In this document: positions 1-6,035 of the stretch, piece after piece
Position numbering within the stretch: position 1 is the first letter of the stretch
Layout of the letters: each line of letters begins with the position of its first letter
From: an uncultured Clostridia bacterium
GTDB lineage: Bacteria; Bacillota; Clostridia; TANB77; CAG-508
Assembly (NCBI GenBank): GCA_948739805.1
Contig: CAPYID010000068.1
Span: 1-6,035, forward strand
DNA length: 6,035 bases
Reading direction: 5' to 3'
The notes under the pieces: generated by a model
Told to the model about the DNA's origin: nothing
Databases searched by the model: none
The model's input: the letters and a program-made list of their open reading frames with translations, nothing else
Made by a program: the position numbers and the translations under genes

Positions 1-62
1 TTCTTTTTATAATAAGAGATTAAGTCAGATATAGAAGCGAGCATTACTCATCCGCATGTAAG

Positions 63-68
63 AAAGGA
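63..68 (+). promoter_or_regulatory. Ribosome binding site of the VirB4-like gene
   Basis: AAAGGA lies ten bases before the ATG at 79. It fixes the start, because the upstream in-frame extension has no alternative start codon. The spacing is slightly long. Confidence 0.55.
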
Positions 69-78
69 AAAAATAAAA

Positions 79-1872
79 ATGAAAAAAAAACAACAAAAAG
101 AAAATATAGAACTAGAAAAGGGAAAATTCAGAGATATAGACTATATAAGTCCATCATATATAGATAAAAGAAATCCTAAATACATAGAAATAGATGGATT
201 AAAACACTCAGGGATATTAATAATAAATTTTAATAGAGAGCAAAATGAATTAATATTAAAAAATTTAATAGATATAAACATAAATATAAATATATCAGTA
301 TTTTATGAAAAAAAAGATAGTTTTAAAGTTATTAGAGAATTAACTTATTACATAGGAAATTCAGGAGCCGAAATAAAAGAAAATGGCAAAAAAAACAGAG
401 AAGACATAGAACTAATTTCTTTTACACATAATGATGCACAATACATAAGAAAAGAAATGCAAATAAATAATGAAGAGTTATATAATATATATATTTACAT
501 AGAAGTAATCTCCGAAGAAGACAAACAATTAGAATATTATTTAAATAAAGTAGAAGGTATTATTCAAAGTCAAGGAATGCAAACAAGAAGAGCTTATTTT
601 AGGCAAGAACAATGTTTCTTATCGTGTACACCATTAATGAAAAATTCAGAAGATATAAAAGAAGTATCAAGAAGAAATATTCTAACATCTGGACTATTAG
701 CAACATATCCATTTGTGTCATCATCTATATTTGATAAAAATGGAATATTTATAGGAACAAACATGAACAATAATTCACCTGTATTTATCGACAAATATGA
801 TAGAGAAAAATATAAAAACTCAAATATGTGTATATTCGGTACAAGTGGAGCAGGAAAATCATTTTATACTAAATTGTTAATAATCAGAAATAGAATTTTA
901 GGGATAGAACAATATGTAATAGATCCAGAAAGAGAGTATGAAAAATTGTGTAATGAAATGAAAGGAGTATTATTAAAAATAGGACCAGCATCAAAAACAT
1001 ATATAAACATATTTGATATAAGACAAGAAAGTATTGAAGAAAATGAATCAGGATATTTAGCTACAAAAATATCAAAATTAATAGGATTTTTTAATTTAAT
1101 ATTTGGGGAAATAAATGAAGAGGAAAAAGGAATTTTAGAAAATAAAATAATAGAATGTTATGCAAGAAAAGGAATAAATTTTAGAGATGATACATTATAT
1201 AAAAAAAAGGAAGGAAGAAAAGTGTTTAAAAGTAGCATAGATATGCCTAAATTAGAAGATTTATATAATATATTAGATGACAAAGATAAAACACAAAAAA
1301 CATTTAAAATAAAATTATTTCCATTCATAAAGGGATCATTAAAATTTTTTAATAATTACACAAATATAAAAATAAATAATAAATTAATAGTTGCAGATAT
1401 ATATGAATTAGGAGAAGAAAACATAAAATATGGAATGTATACTTTTACTGAATTATTTTGGGACAAAATAAAATTAAATAGAATTAAAAGGAAAGCAATT
1501 TACCTAGATGAAATTTGGAGATTAATAGGAGTAACTTCAAATAAATATGTTGCAAGCTTTATATATAAAATTTTTAAGACAATAAGAAAATATGGAGGAA
1601 GTGCAACAGCAATAACTCAAGATGTATCAGACTTATTTAGTCTTGAAAAAGGAACATACGGAAAAAGTATATTAAATAACTCAAGTATAAAAACTTTTTT
1701 TTCATTAGAAGAAGAAAACATTAAAATATTAAGCGAAAATGCAAACTTATCTGAAATGGAAAAAATAGAAATAAAAGGACTAAAAAAAGGTGAAACATTA
1801 ATGTTTATAGGTGATAATCATGTATTAGTAAAAATAGAAGCAGATGAATTTGAAAAAGAATTAATTGAATAG
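79..1872 (+). CDS. VirB4-family conjugative transfer ATPase (type IV secretion)
   Basis: This 597-aa protein is the ATPase that would energise a conjugative type IV secretion channel at the cytoplasmic face of the membrane. The Walker A motif GTSGAGKS is at residues 254-261 (Lys260). A VIDPEREYEKL segment follows it, as is typical of VirB4/TraE/TraC proteins. Walker B is AIYLDEIW at 473-480, with the acidic pair Asp477-Glu478, and a later ATAITQD segment carries Gln514. Residues 1 to about 235 match the position of the poorly conserved VirB4 N-terminal domain. At 597 aa it is shorter than the ~800-aa Tn916-type homologues but has the whole ATPase core. No membrane segment is visible. The start is supported by AAAGGA at 63-68, ten bases upstream. 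The frame stays open back to position 16 but has no ATG, GTG or TTG there. An A9 run follows the start codon. In Gram-positive elements a PrgI-like gene often precedes this one, but that would lie outside the window. The family call is firm; the specific element is unknown. Confidence 0.9.
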   Translation: MKKKQQKENIELEKGKFRDIDYISPSYIDKRNPKYIEIDGLKHSGILIINFNREQNELILKNLIDINININISVFYEKKDSFKVIRELTYYIGNSGAEIKENGKKNREDIELISFTHNDAQYIRKEMQINNEELYNIYIYIEVISEEDKQLEYYLNKVEGIIQSQGMQTRRAYFRQEQCFLSCTPLMKNSEDIKEVSRRNILTSGLLATYPFVSSSIFDKNGIFIGTNMNNNSPVFIDKYDREKYKNSNMCIFGTSGAGKSFYTKLLIIRNRILGIEQYVIDPEREYEKLCNEMKGVLLKIGPASKTYINIFDIRQESIEENESGYLATKISKLIGFFNLIFGEINEEEKGILENKIIECYARKGINFRDDTLYKKKEGRKVFKSSIDMPKLEDLYNILDDKDKTQKTFKIKLFPFIKGSLKFFNNYTNIKINNKLIVADIYELGEENIKYGMYTFTELFWDKIKLNRIKRKAIYLDEIWRLIGVTSNKYVASFIYKIFKTIRKYGGSATAITQDVSDLFSLEKGTYGKSILNNSSIKTFFSLEEENIKILSENANLSEMEKIEIKGLKKGETLMFIGDNHVLVKIEADEFEKELIE

Positions 1873-1903
1873 AAATTAGAAATAATATATTCTAAATAAA
1901 GAA

Positions 1904-1910
1904 AGAAGGA
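1904..1910 (+). promoter_or_regulatory. Ribosome binding site of the 243-aa unknown gene
   Basis: AGAAGGA sits six bases before the ATG at 1917, which is good spacing. It supports that start and shows the gene is translated independently even if co-transcribed with the VirB4-like gene. Confidence 0.7.
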
Positions 1911-1916
1911 AATAAA

Positions 1917-2648
1917 ATGAACCAAATATTAGGAAATGATTTAAAAAATGACATACAAGAAAATGCAATAGAAAATAATATAGAAAAAAAGCAAAATAAT
2001 TTTTTAAGTAACATATTAGGTAAAACAATCAATACAGCAATAGATACAGGATTAAGAATTGTACTCCCTAATTCAATAGAAGATAGTGTAATAGATATAA
2101 AAAACTCGTTATTTAATGATGGATTAAAAGAGGGAATAAAAACTGCAATTAATTCGGCTATAAACTTAGGAAAAAGTGCAATAGGAATTGTAACAGGAAA
2201 ATTCGAAAATGTCTCTCAAGCTTATAATGCAATAAAAAGTGGAGGACTTTTAGATAGTACATCAAAAGCATTAGATAGTGCTATTAAATCAGCAAATAAA
2301 AATGGAATGATAAAAGATGGAACTGCAAAGTTTATAAAAAAAGGAAAAAATGCTTTAAAGGAATGTATATCAAGTAATATAGAAAAAACTTTTATGGAGC
2401 AAATAGATAGTATTGAGAAAATAGGAAAATATGTCAATAATTGGAATAAATGTTTGGAAATGAAAGATATAAAAGGAATGGAAAGAGAATATAAGAAAAT
2501 ACAGCAAAAAATAGAATCTGTTATACCATTAGAACAAACCCTAAGCGAAGTAGAAGCAATTTCTAATATTCAAACATTAATAAAAAACAAAGGGGGAATA
2601 GATAAATTGTCATTAGAAGAAATAGAATTAGCAAAAAAATTAGTATAA
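1917..2648 (+). CDS. Hypothetical protein, probably co-transcribed with the VirB4-like ATPase
   Basis: I do not recognise this 243-aa protein. It begins 44 bases after the VirB4-like stop codon on the same strand, with no convincing terminator or promoter between them, so an operon is likely. Residues 1-28 are polar and Asn/Glu/Lys-rich. Residues 29-130 form a Gly/Ala/Ile/Ser-rich stretch with repeated small-residue motifs (NLGKSAIGIVTGK near 83-95, IKSGG near 106-110), which looks like amphipathic helices and not a classical membrane span. Residues 135-243 are Lys/Glu-rich and probably helical or coiled-coil (for example MEREYKKIQQKIESV near 188-202). There are two cysteines, at 150 and 179. 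No signal peptide, nucleotide-binding motif or metal site is seen. Context suggests an accessory or structural component, or a substrate, of the conjugation module, but this is inference only. Codon use matches its neighbours. Expression as a real gene is well supported by length and ribosome binding site. Confidence 0.8.
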   Translation: MNQILGNDLKNDIQENAIENNIEKKQNNFLSNILGKTINTAIDTGLRIVLPNSIEDSVIDIKNSLFNDGLKEGIKTAINSAINLGKSAIGIVTGKFENVSQAYNAIKSGGLLDSTSKALDSAIKSANKNGMIKDGTAKFIKKGKNALKECISSNIEKTFMEQIDSIEKIGKYVNNWNKCLEMKDIKGMEREYKKIQQKIESVIPLEQTLSEVEAISNIQTLIKNKGGIDKLSLEEIELAKKLV

Positions 2649-2665
2649 AAAATAAAAAAATCCAC

Positions 2666-2694
2666 TTGCATATTTTTTGTTGTTTTAGTATAAT
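2666..2694 (+). promoter_or_regulatory. Sigma-A type promoter of gyrA
   Basis: A -35 element TTGCAT (2666-2671) and a perfect -10 TATAAT (2689-2694) are separated by exactly 17 bases. Transcription would start near 2701 and leave an untranslated leader of about 42 nt before the gyrA ATG. It begins just after the preceding stop codon, so gyrA can be expressed independently of the conjugation genes. Confidence 0.8.
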
Positions 2695-2731
2695 ACAATA
2701 GAATATATAACATTAGAAAATAAAGAAGAAA

Positions 2732-2737
2732 AGAGGA
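2732..2737 (+). promoter_or_regulatory. Ribosome binding site of gyrA
   Basis: AGAGGA lies six bases before the ATG at 2744. It supports this start, which also gives the normal GyrA N-terminus. Confidence 0.75.
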
Positions 2738-2743
2738 TTTTAA

Positions 2744-5227
2744 ATGGACAGACCAGAAGAAACAATAATAGAAAGAGACATTGAAAAAGAAATGAAAACG
2801 GCCTATATAGATTATGCGATGAGTGTAATTGTAGCACGTGCTTTACCAGACGTTAGAGATGGATCAAAACCAGTACACAGAAGAATTTTATACTCAATGC
2901 ATGAAGATGGAATTACATCAGACAAGCCATATAGGAAATCAGCAAACACAGTAGGTTCAGTATTAGGAAGATACCATCCACATGGAGATGCAGCAGTATA
3001 TGACGCCATGGTAAGAATGGCACAAACATTTTCTTTAAGATATCCATTAATAGATGGACATGGAAACTTTGGTTCCGTAGATGGAGATCCACCAGCAGCA
3101 ATGAGGTATACTGAAGCGAGATTATCAAAAATTGCTAATTATATGATGGCTGATATAGAAAAAAATACTGTAGATTTTGTACCAAACTATGATGATAGAT
3201 TACAAGAACCAAGTGTATTACCAACTAAATTACCAGCATTGTTACTTAATGGTTCATCAGGAATAGCAGTTGGAATGGCAACAAACATACCTCCACACAA
3301 CTTAATAGAAATTGTAAATGGGATAGATGCTATGATTGATAATCCTGAAATAACAAATGACGAATTGATGCAATATATTAAAGGACCAGATTTTCCTACA
3401 GGAGCAACAATACTTGGAAAAGAAGGTATTAAAGAAGCATATACCACAGGACGAGGAAAAATAATAATGAGAGCAGAAGCTGAAATAGAAGAAATGTCAG
3501 GAAACAAACAAAGGATAATTGTAACATCTTTACCATATCAAGTAAATAAAGCTAGATTACATCAAAATATAGATCAACTTGCAAGAGATAAAAAAATAGA
3601 AGGAATTTCAGCAATAAGAGATGAATCAGATAGAACAGCAAACACTAGATTAGTAATAGAATTGAAAAGAGATGCAAATGCACAAGTAATATTAAATAGA
3701 TTATATAAATATACTCAAATGCAAGATACTTTTGGAGTAATAACATTAGCATTAGTAAATGGGGAACCAAAAATATTAACATTAAGAGAATGCATATATT
3801 ATTTTTTAGAGCATAGAAAAGAAGTAATCGTTAGAAGAACTAGATTTGAACTTGAAAAAGCAGAAGCAAGAGCGCATATATTAGAGGGATTAAGAATAGC
3901 AATTAATAATATTGATGAAGTTATAAAAATAATTAGAGAATCTTATGATGACGCAAAAGAAAAATTAATGGAAAGATTCAAATTATCAGAAATACAAGCA
4001 CAAGCTATTTTGGATATGAGATTAAAAACATTACAAGGGTTACAAATAGAAAAAATAGAAGAAGAATATAGTGAATTAATGAAATTAATTGCACATTTAA
4101 AAGAAATACTTGCAAATGAATATTTAGTATATCAAATAATAAAAGAAGAATGTGAAGAATTAAAAAGCAAATATGGAGATGAAAGAAAAACAAAAATAAT
4201 AGGTGCAGCAGGTGAATTTATAGATGAAGACTTAATAAAAGAAGAGCAAACAGTAATAGCACTTACGCACTTTGGATATATAAAACGTATGCCTATAAAT
4301 ACATATAGAAGTCAAAAAAGAGGAGGAAAAGGAATTACAGGAATTGCTACACGTGAAGAAGACTTTGTTAAAAATATATTTACAGCATCAACACATGACA
4401 CAATATTATTCTTTACAAATAAAGGAAAACTATATAAATTAAAAGGATATGAAGTACCAGAAGCAGGAAGAACAGCAAAAGGAACAGCAATAGTTAATTT
4501 ATTAAGTTTAGATCCCGGAGAAAAGGTATCAGCAATTATACCAATACAAAACTTTGCAGATGGGAAATATTTACTAATGTCAACAAAGAGGGGAATTATA
4601 AAAAAGACACCACTTACAGAGTATGATTCATCAAGAAAAACAGGATTACAAGGAATAGCATTAAAAGATGATGATGAATTAATATCAGTAAGATTAACAG
4701 ATGGAGAAGATAATGTAGTTCTAGTTACACAAAATGGACAATGCATTACATTTAATGAAAAAGATGTAAGACCAATGGGAAGAGTATCTCAAGGCGTAAT
4801 AGGAATAAAATTAGACTCAGACGATGTTGTAATAGGTATGGAATCAATAATAACAGGAAGTAAAGCAACACTACTAACAATAACTGAAAATGGATTTGGA
4901 AAAAGAACAGAACTTGATGAATATAGAGTTCAAATAAGAGGAGGAAAAGGAGTAACAACATATAAAATTACTCCAAAAACAGGAAAAGTAGTAGGAATAA
5001 AAATTACAGATGGAAATGAAGATGTAATGCTAATTACAGATACAGGAATAGTAATAAGATTAAAAGTTTCTGAAGTTAGTGTATTAGGACGTTCAACACA
5101 AGGTGTTACATTAATAAGAACAAATGATGGTGGCAAAGTAGTAAGCTTTGAAATTGTTGAACCAGAAGAAGAGCTAGTAGAAGAAATAGAAGAGGAAATG
5201 GAAAATAAAAACTCAAAAAAAGAATAA
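2744..5227 (+). CDS. gyrA: DNA gyrase subunit A
   Basis: GyrA is the DNA-cleaving and wrapping subunit of the A2B2 gyrase that introduces negative supercoils using ATP hydrolysed by GyrB. The 827-aa length is normal and the gene looks intact. The N-terminal breakage-reunion domain carries GRYHPHGDAAVYD (75-87) and the catalytic Arg121-Tyr122 in AAMRYTEARL. Coiled-coil/tower sequence runs from about 362 to 490. The C-terminal beta-pinwheel (about 500-805) contains the GyrA box QKRGGKG at 524-530, which marks gyrase A against ParC. A degenerate copy, QIRGGKG, is at 730-736. Residues 806-827 form an acidic tail ending in KKE. The quinolone-contact position equivalent to E. coli Ser83 is Ala83, while Asp87 is kept. 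The gene has its own promoter and ribosome binding site. gyrB, the common upstream neighbour in Firmicutes, is absent here and replaced by conjugation-type genes. Function is near certain. Confidence 0.98.
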   Translation: MDRPEETIIERDIEKEMKTAYIDYAMSVIVARALPDVRDGSKPVHRRILYSMHEDGITSDKPYRKSANTVGSVLGRYHPHGDAAVYDAMVRMAQTFSLRYPLIDGHGNFGSVDGDPPAAMRYTEARLSKIANYMMADIEKNTVDFVPNYDDRLQEPSVLPTKLPALLLNGSSGIAVGMATNIPPHNLIEIVNGIDAMIDNPEITNDELMQYIKGPDFPTGATILGKEGIKEAYTTGRGKIIMRAEAEIEEMSGNKQRIIVTSLPYQVNKARLHQNIDQLARDKKIEGISAIRDESDRTANTRLVIELKRDANAQVILNRLYKYTQMQDTFGVITLALVNGEPKILTLRECIYYFLEHRKEVIVRRTRFELEKAEARAHILEGLRIAINNIDEVIKIIRESYDDAKEKLMERFKLSEIQAQAILDMRLKTLQGLQIEKIEEEYSELMKLIAHLKEILANEYLVYQIIKEECEELKSKYGDERKTKIIGAAGEFIDEDLIKEEQTVIALTHFGYIKRMPINTYRSQKRGGKGITGIATREEDFVKNIFTASTHDTILFFTNKGKLYKLKGYEVPEAGRTAKGTAIVNLLSLDPGEKVSAIIPIQNFADGKYLLMSTKRGIIKKTPLTEYDSSRKTGLQGIALKDDDELISVRLTDGEDNVVLVTQNGQCITFNEKDVRPMGRVSQGVIGIKLDSDDVVIGMESIITGSKATLLTITENGFGKRTELDEYRVQIRGGKGVTTYKITPKTGKVVGIKITDGNEDVMLITDTGIVIRLKVSEVSVLGRSTQGVTLIRTNDGGKVVSFEIVEPEEELVEEIEEEMENKNSKKE

Positions 5228-5238
5228 AAAATTATAAA

Positions 5239-5285
5239 ATTAAAATAGTAGAATCTAAAAAACAATAGAATTCTACTATTTTAAT
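5239..5285. terminator. Likely bidirectional intrinsic terminator between convergent genes
   Basis: A perfect 16-bp inverted repeat pairs 5239-5254 with 5270-5285 (core AGTAGAAT / ATTCTACT) around a 15-base loop. It starts 12 bases after the gyrA stop codon. On the plus strand the U-run is within the 3' arm. On the minus strand the hairpin is followed by a T-rich stretch, so it can serve both gyrA and the facing small gene. The stem is A/T-rich with few G-C pairs, but the perfect match and placement are persuasive. Confidence 0.75.
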
Positions 5286-5320
5286 ATAAATAAATATATT
5301 ATTAAAAAAAATTATAAAAT

Positions 5321-5581
5321 TTAAAAAGGCAAATCCTCATAATCCTCTTCATTTAAAAATATCTGTTCATTATACAGAAAATCCTCATCTATATCTAAGT
5401 TTTCATAATCCCAATCATTATCTTCTGAATCATTTTCAAAATCATCTAAAAGAGCAATCAATAAAAAATGGAAGTCCATAAATTCTTCATTTGACATTTC
5501 ATCAATCATTTTTTTAAAATCTTCTTTCATTTTTTTTATTTCGTCAGAATAAGAAGAATTCTTTTTCATTTTATTACTCAT
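5321..5581 (-). CDS. Small, highly acidic hypothetical protein
   Basis: I do not recognise this 86-aa protein. It has 28 Asp/Glu residues against 8 Lys and no Arg, for a net charge near -20. All eight lysines fall in residues 4-24, and residues 25-86 contain no Lys or Arg. The order is a Lys-rich N-terminus, an amphipathic segment (about 13-35), a short hydrophobic patch FHFLLIALL at 37-45, and an Asp/Glu/Asn/aromatic tail (46-86) ending in DLPF. There are no cysteines, signal peptide or credible membrane span. The start is well supported: on the minus strand AGGTGA (5588-5593) lies six bases before the ATG. The gene converges on gyrA and shares a terminator with it. The charge pattern resembles acidic tails that bind basic proteins or mimic nucleic acid, but no function can be assigned. 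It is a real gene by ribosome binding site, length and an upstream promoter-like match. Confidence 0.75.
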   Translation of the reverse strand: MSNKMKKNSSYSDEIKKMKEDFKKMIDEMSNEEFMDFHFLLIALLDDFENDSEDNDWDYENLDIDEDFLYNEQIFLNEEDYEDLPF

Positions 5582-5587
5582 ATTTAA

Positions 5588-5593
5588 TCACCT
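5588..5593 (-). promoter_or_regulatory. Ribosome binding site of the acidic protein gene
   Basis: Read on the minus strand this is AGGTGA, six bases before the ATG whose first base is 5581. It selects this start over the in-frame Met5. Confidence 0.7.
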
Positions 5594-5598
5594 AAAAC

Positions 5599-5627
5599 AT
5601 TATATAATTAAAAAAATGAAAATGCAA
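5599..5627 (-). promoter_or_regulatory. Possible promoter of the acidic protein gene
   Basis: On the minus strand, TTGCAT (5627-5622) and TATAAT (5604-5599) are separated by 17 bases, the same hexamers and spacing as the gyrA promoter. The predicted start near 5592 would fall inside the Shine-Dalgarno sequence, leaving a leader of only about 11 nt. Either the transcript is nearly leaderless, or the match is partly chance in A/T-rich DNA and the true promoter is further upstream. Confidence 0.45.
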
Positions 5628-5649
5628 TAAAAATTCAAAAATTTAAAAT

Positions 5650-5882
5650 ATTTTAGTTACAATTCACAGCTATCCTAATATAAAAATTATGTTTTGTAGT
5701 GAGAATGCATGTTTAGGTGAATTTAAAATTGTGGGAAAATGTAGGGGAGTGTATTGCAAGTCCACAATGATGTGCAAAAATTTCATTAACATAAGAACAA
5801 TAGTTTGCCACTCCAATATATATTTATAATTGAATATAAATGTGTAAGTTTTTGTAATTTAAATGGGCACTATGTCCTTACA
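5650..5882 (+). ncRNA. Candidate structured RNA of unknown class
   Basis: This gene-poor stretch is visibly richer in G and C than its flanks and holds several complementary segments. An outer helix pairs 5650-5668 with 5841-5864: the GTTACAA / TTGTAAT core, then TTCACA with TGTGTAA around a bulged T, plus ATTT with AAAT outside. Inside, ATTGTGGG (5728-5735) can pair with TCCACAAT (5761-5768), and GGAGTG (5746-5751) in its loop with CACTCC (5809-5814), which would form a pseudoknot. CCTAA (5674-5678) can pair with TTAGG (5713-5717). A small GGGC/GTCC hairpin is at 5865-5877. Several pairs are G-U on the plus strand and would be mismatches on the minus strand, which favours plus. No 6S, tmRNA, RNase P, SRP or known riboswitch core was recognised. 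No strong promoter or terminator flanks it. Pairing by eye in A/T-rich DNA is prone to chance, so this stays a candidate. Confidence 0.3.
5689..5829 (+). CDS. Possible small cysteine-rich peptide (46 codons)
   Basis: An ATG-started frame encodes 46 residues with six cysteines at 3, 8, 18, 23, 29 and 40 (spacing C-X4-C-X9-C-X4-C-X5-C-X10-C), about 13 percent Cys, and several Gly and Lys residues (for example GKCRGVYCK at 16-24). The ATG has no Shine-Dalgarno sequence. An internal GTG at 5731 has AGGTGA ten bases upstream (5715-5720) and would give a 32-residue product with four cysteines. Codons such as TGC, TCC, CAC and GTG are unlike the neighbouring genes. The same bases also form the proposed RNA pairings, and the opposite strand is open as well, so the frame may be accidental. 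No known ribosomally made peptide family was recognised. Confidence 0.2.
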   Translation: MFCSENACLGEFKIVGKCRGVYCKSTMMCKNFINIRTIVCHSNIYL

Positions 5883-5889
5883 ATAAAAT

Positions 5890-6035
5890 GTGATTGATAA
5901 TGTAAAATAAAAAGTAAATATAAAAATAAAAAATTTAATATTTAAAATAATAAAAGAATATATGAAAAATAATAAGATGGAAATTAGAAATAAAAGAAAA
6001 AAAGAATATATATAAAAATCAGAAAGAAAAGTAAA
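5890..6035. other. Gene-free purine-rich A/T tract
   Basis: The plus strand is nearly all A, G and T with very few C. The longest ATG-led frame seen here is 17 codons (from 5962). No promoter pair, convincing hairpin or repeat was found. It may be the leader region of a gene beyond the window edge, but nothing supports this. Confidence 0.5.

Noticed and set aside
1..34. Possible last 10 codons of an upstream gene in frame 2, ending with TAG at 32-34
   Set aside because: It is too short to judge, and the other two forward frames stop at 10-12 and 21-23, so any frame would look similar. A PrgI-like gene would be expected here by context, but the sequence cannot show it.
16..78. In-frame open extension upstream of the VirB4-like ATG
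   Set aside because: There is no ATG, GTG or TTG start in this stretch, and the ATG at 79 has an acceptable ribosome binding site.
1876..1895. Small inverted repeat TTAGAA / TTCTAA after the VirB4-like gene
   Set aside because: The stem is only 6 bp and mostly A/T, with no U-run, so it is not a terminator. The two genes are more likely co-transcribed.
2647..2678. A8/T8-type inverted repeat (AAAAAATA with TATTTTTT) after the unknown gene
   Set aside because: The stem is purely A/T and overlaps the gyrA -35 region. Such matches are frequent by chance in this DNA, so it was not called a terminator.
2744..5227. Several long minus-strand open frames within gyrA
   Set aside because: They are shadows of the highly conserved gyrA coding sequence and have Ser/Phe/Leu-rich, low-complexity translations.
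5672..5794. Minus-strand frame of about 40 codons opposite the Cys-rich frame
   Set aside because: It has no ribosome binding site at a proper distance and no recognisable product. It probably reflects the shared low stop density of this less A/T-rich patch.
5713..5820. Resemblance to a cobalamin riboswitch (GGGAA, and GCCACT near 5807-5812)
   Set aside because: The conserved core around the cobalamin-binding four-way junction, including the CCGC-ACTGT-like segment, is absent, and no cobalamin gene follows within the window.
5650..5864. 6S RNA, suggested by the length of about 215 nt and the closing helix
   Set aside because: The left and right strands of the inner region are very unequal (about 77 against 26 bases), and no recognisable 6S central bubble or apical stem was found.

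Overview
The window looks like a chromosome segment from a very AT-rich, low-GC Gram-positive bacterium, most likely an uncultured gut-type member of the Clostridia or a relative. The basis is the strong A/T bias with AGA as the main arginine codon, Shine-Dalgarno-led genes, a Firmicutes-like gyrase subunit A, and sigma-A type promoters. The assignment is inferred from composition and gene style, not from a database match.

Layout. Positions 79-1872 encode a VirB4-type conjugative transfer ATPase. It is followed after 44 bases by a same-strand gene of unknown function (1917-2648), and the two probably form an operon that begins upstream of the window. A clear promoter (TTGCAT, 17 bases, TATAAT) at 2666-2694 then starts a separate unit, gyrA (2744-5227), complete and apparently functional. 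A 16-bp inverted repeat at 5239-5285 lies between gyrA and a convergent minus-strand gene for a small, extremely acidic protein (5321-5581).

The last 454 bases (5582-6035) hold no obvious conventional gene. Positions 5650-5882 stand out: they are less AT-rich than their surroundings, contain several nested or pseudoknot-compatible complementary segments, and carry a 46-codon reading frame with six cysteines. This is the best candidate for something undescribed, either a structured RNA of about 215 nt or a Cys-rich peptide. The final ~145 bases are purine-rich A/T sequence with no supported feature.

Function. VirB4 and the unknown gene would belong to a type IV secretion/conjugation module. 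gyrA is a housekeeping gene with its own promoter, so the module is a neighbour and not a partner. gyrB is not directly upstream of gyrA here, which suggests either rearrangement or insertion of a conjugative module next to gyrA.
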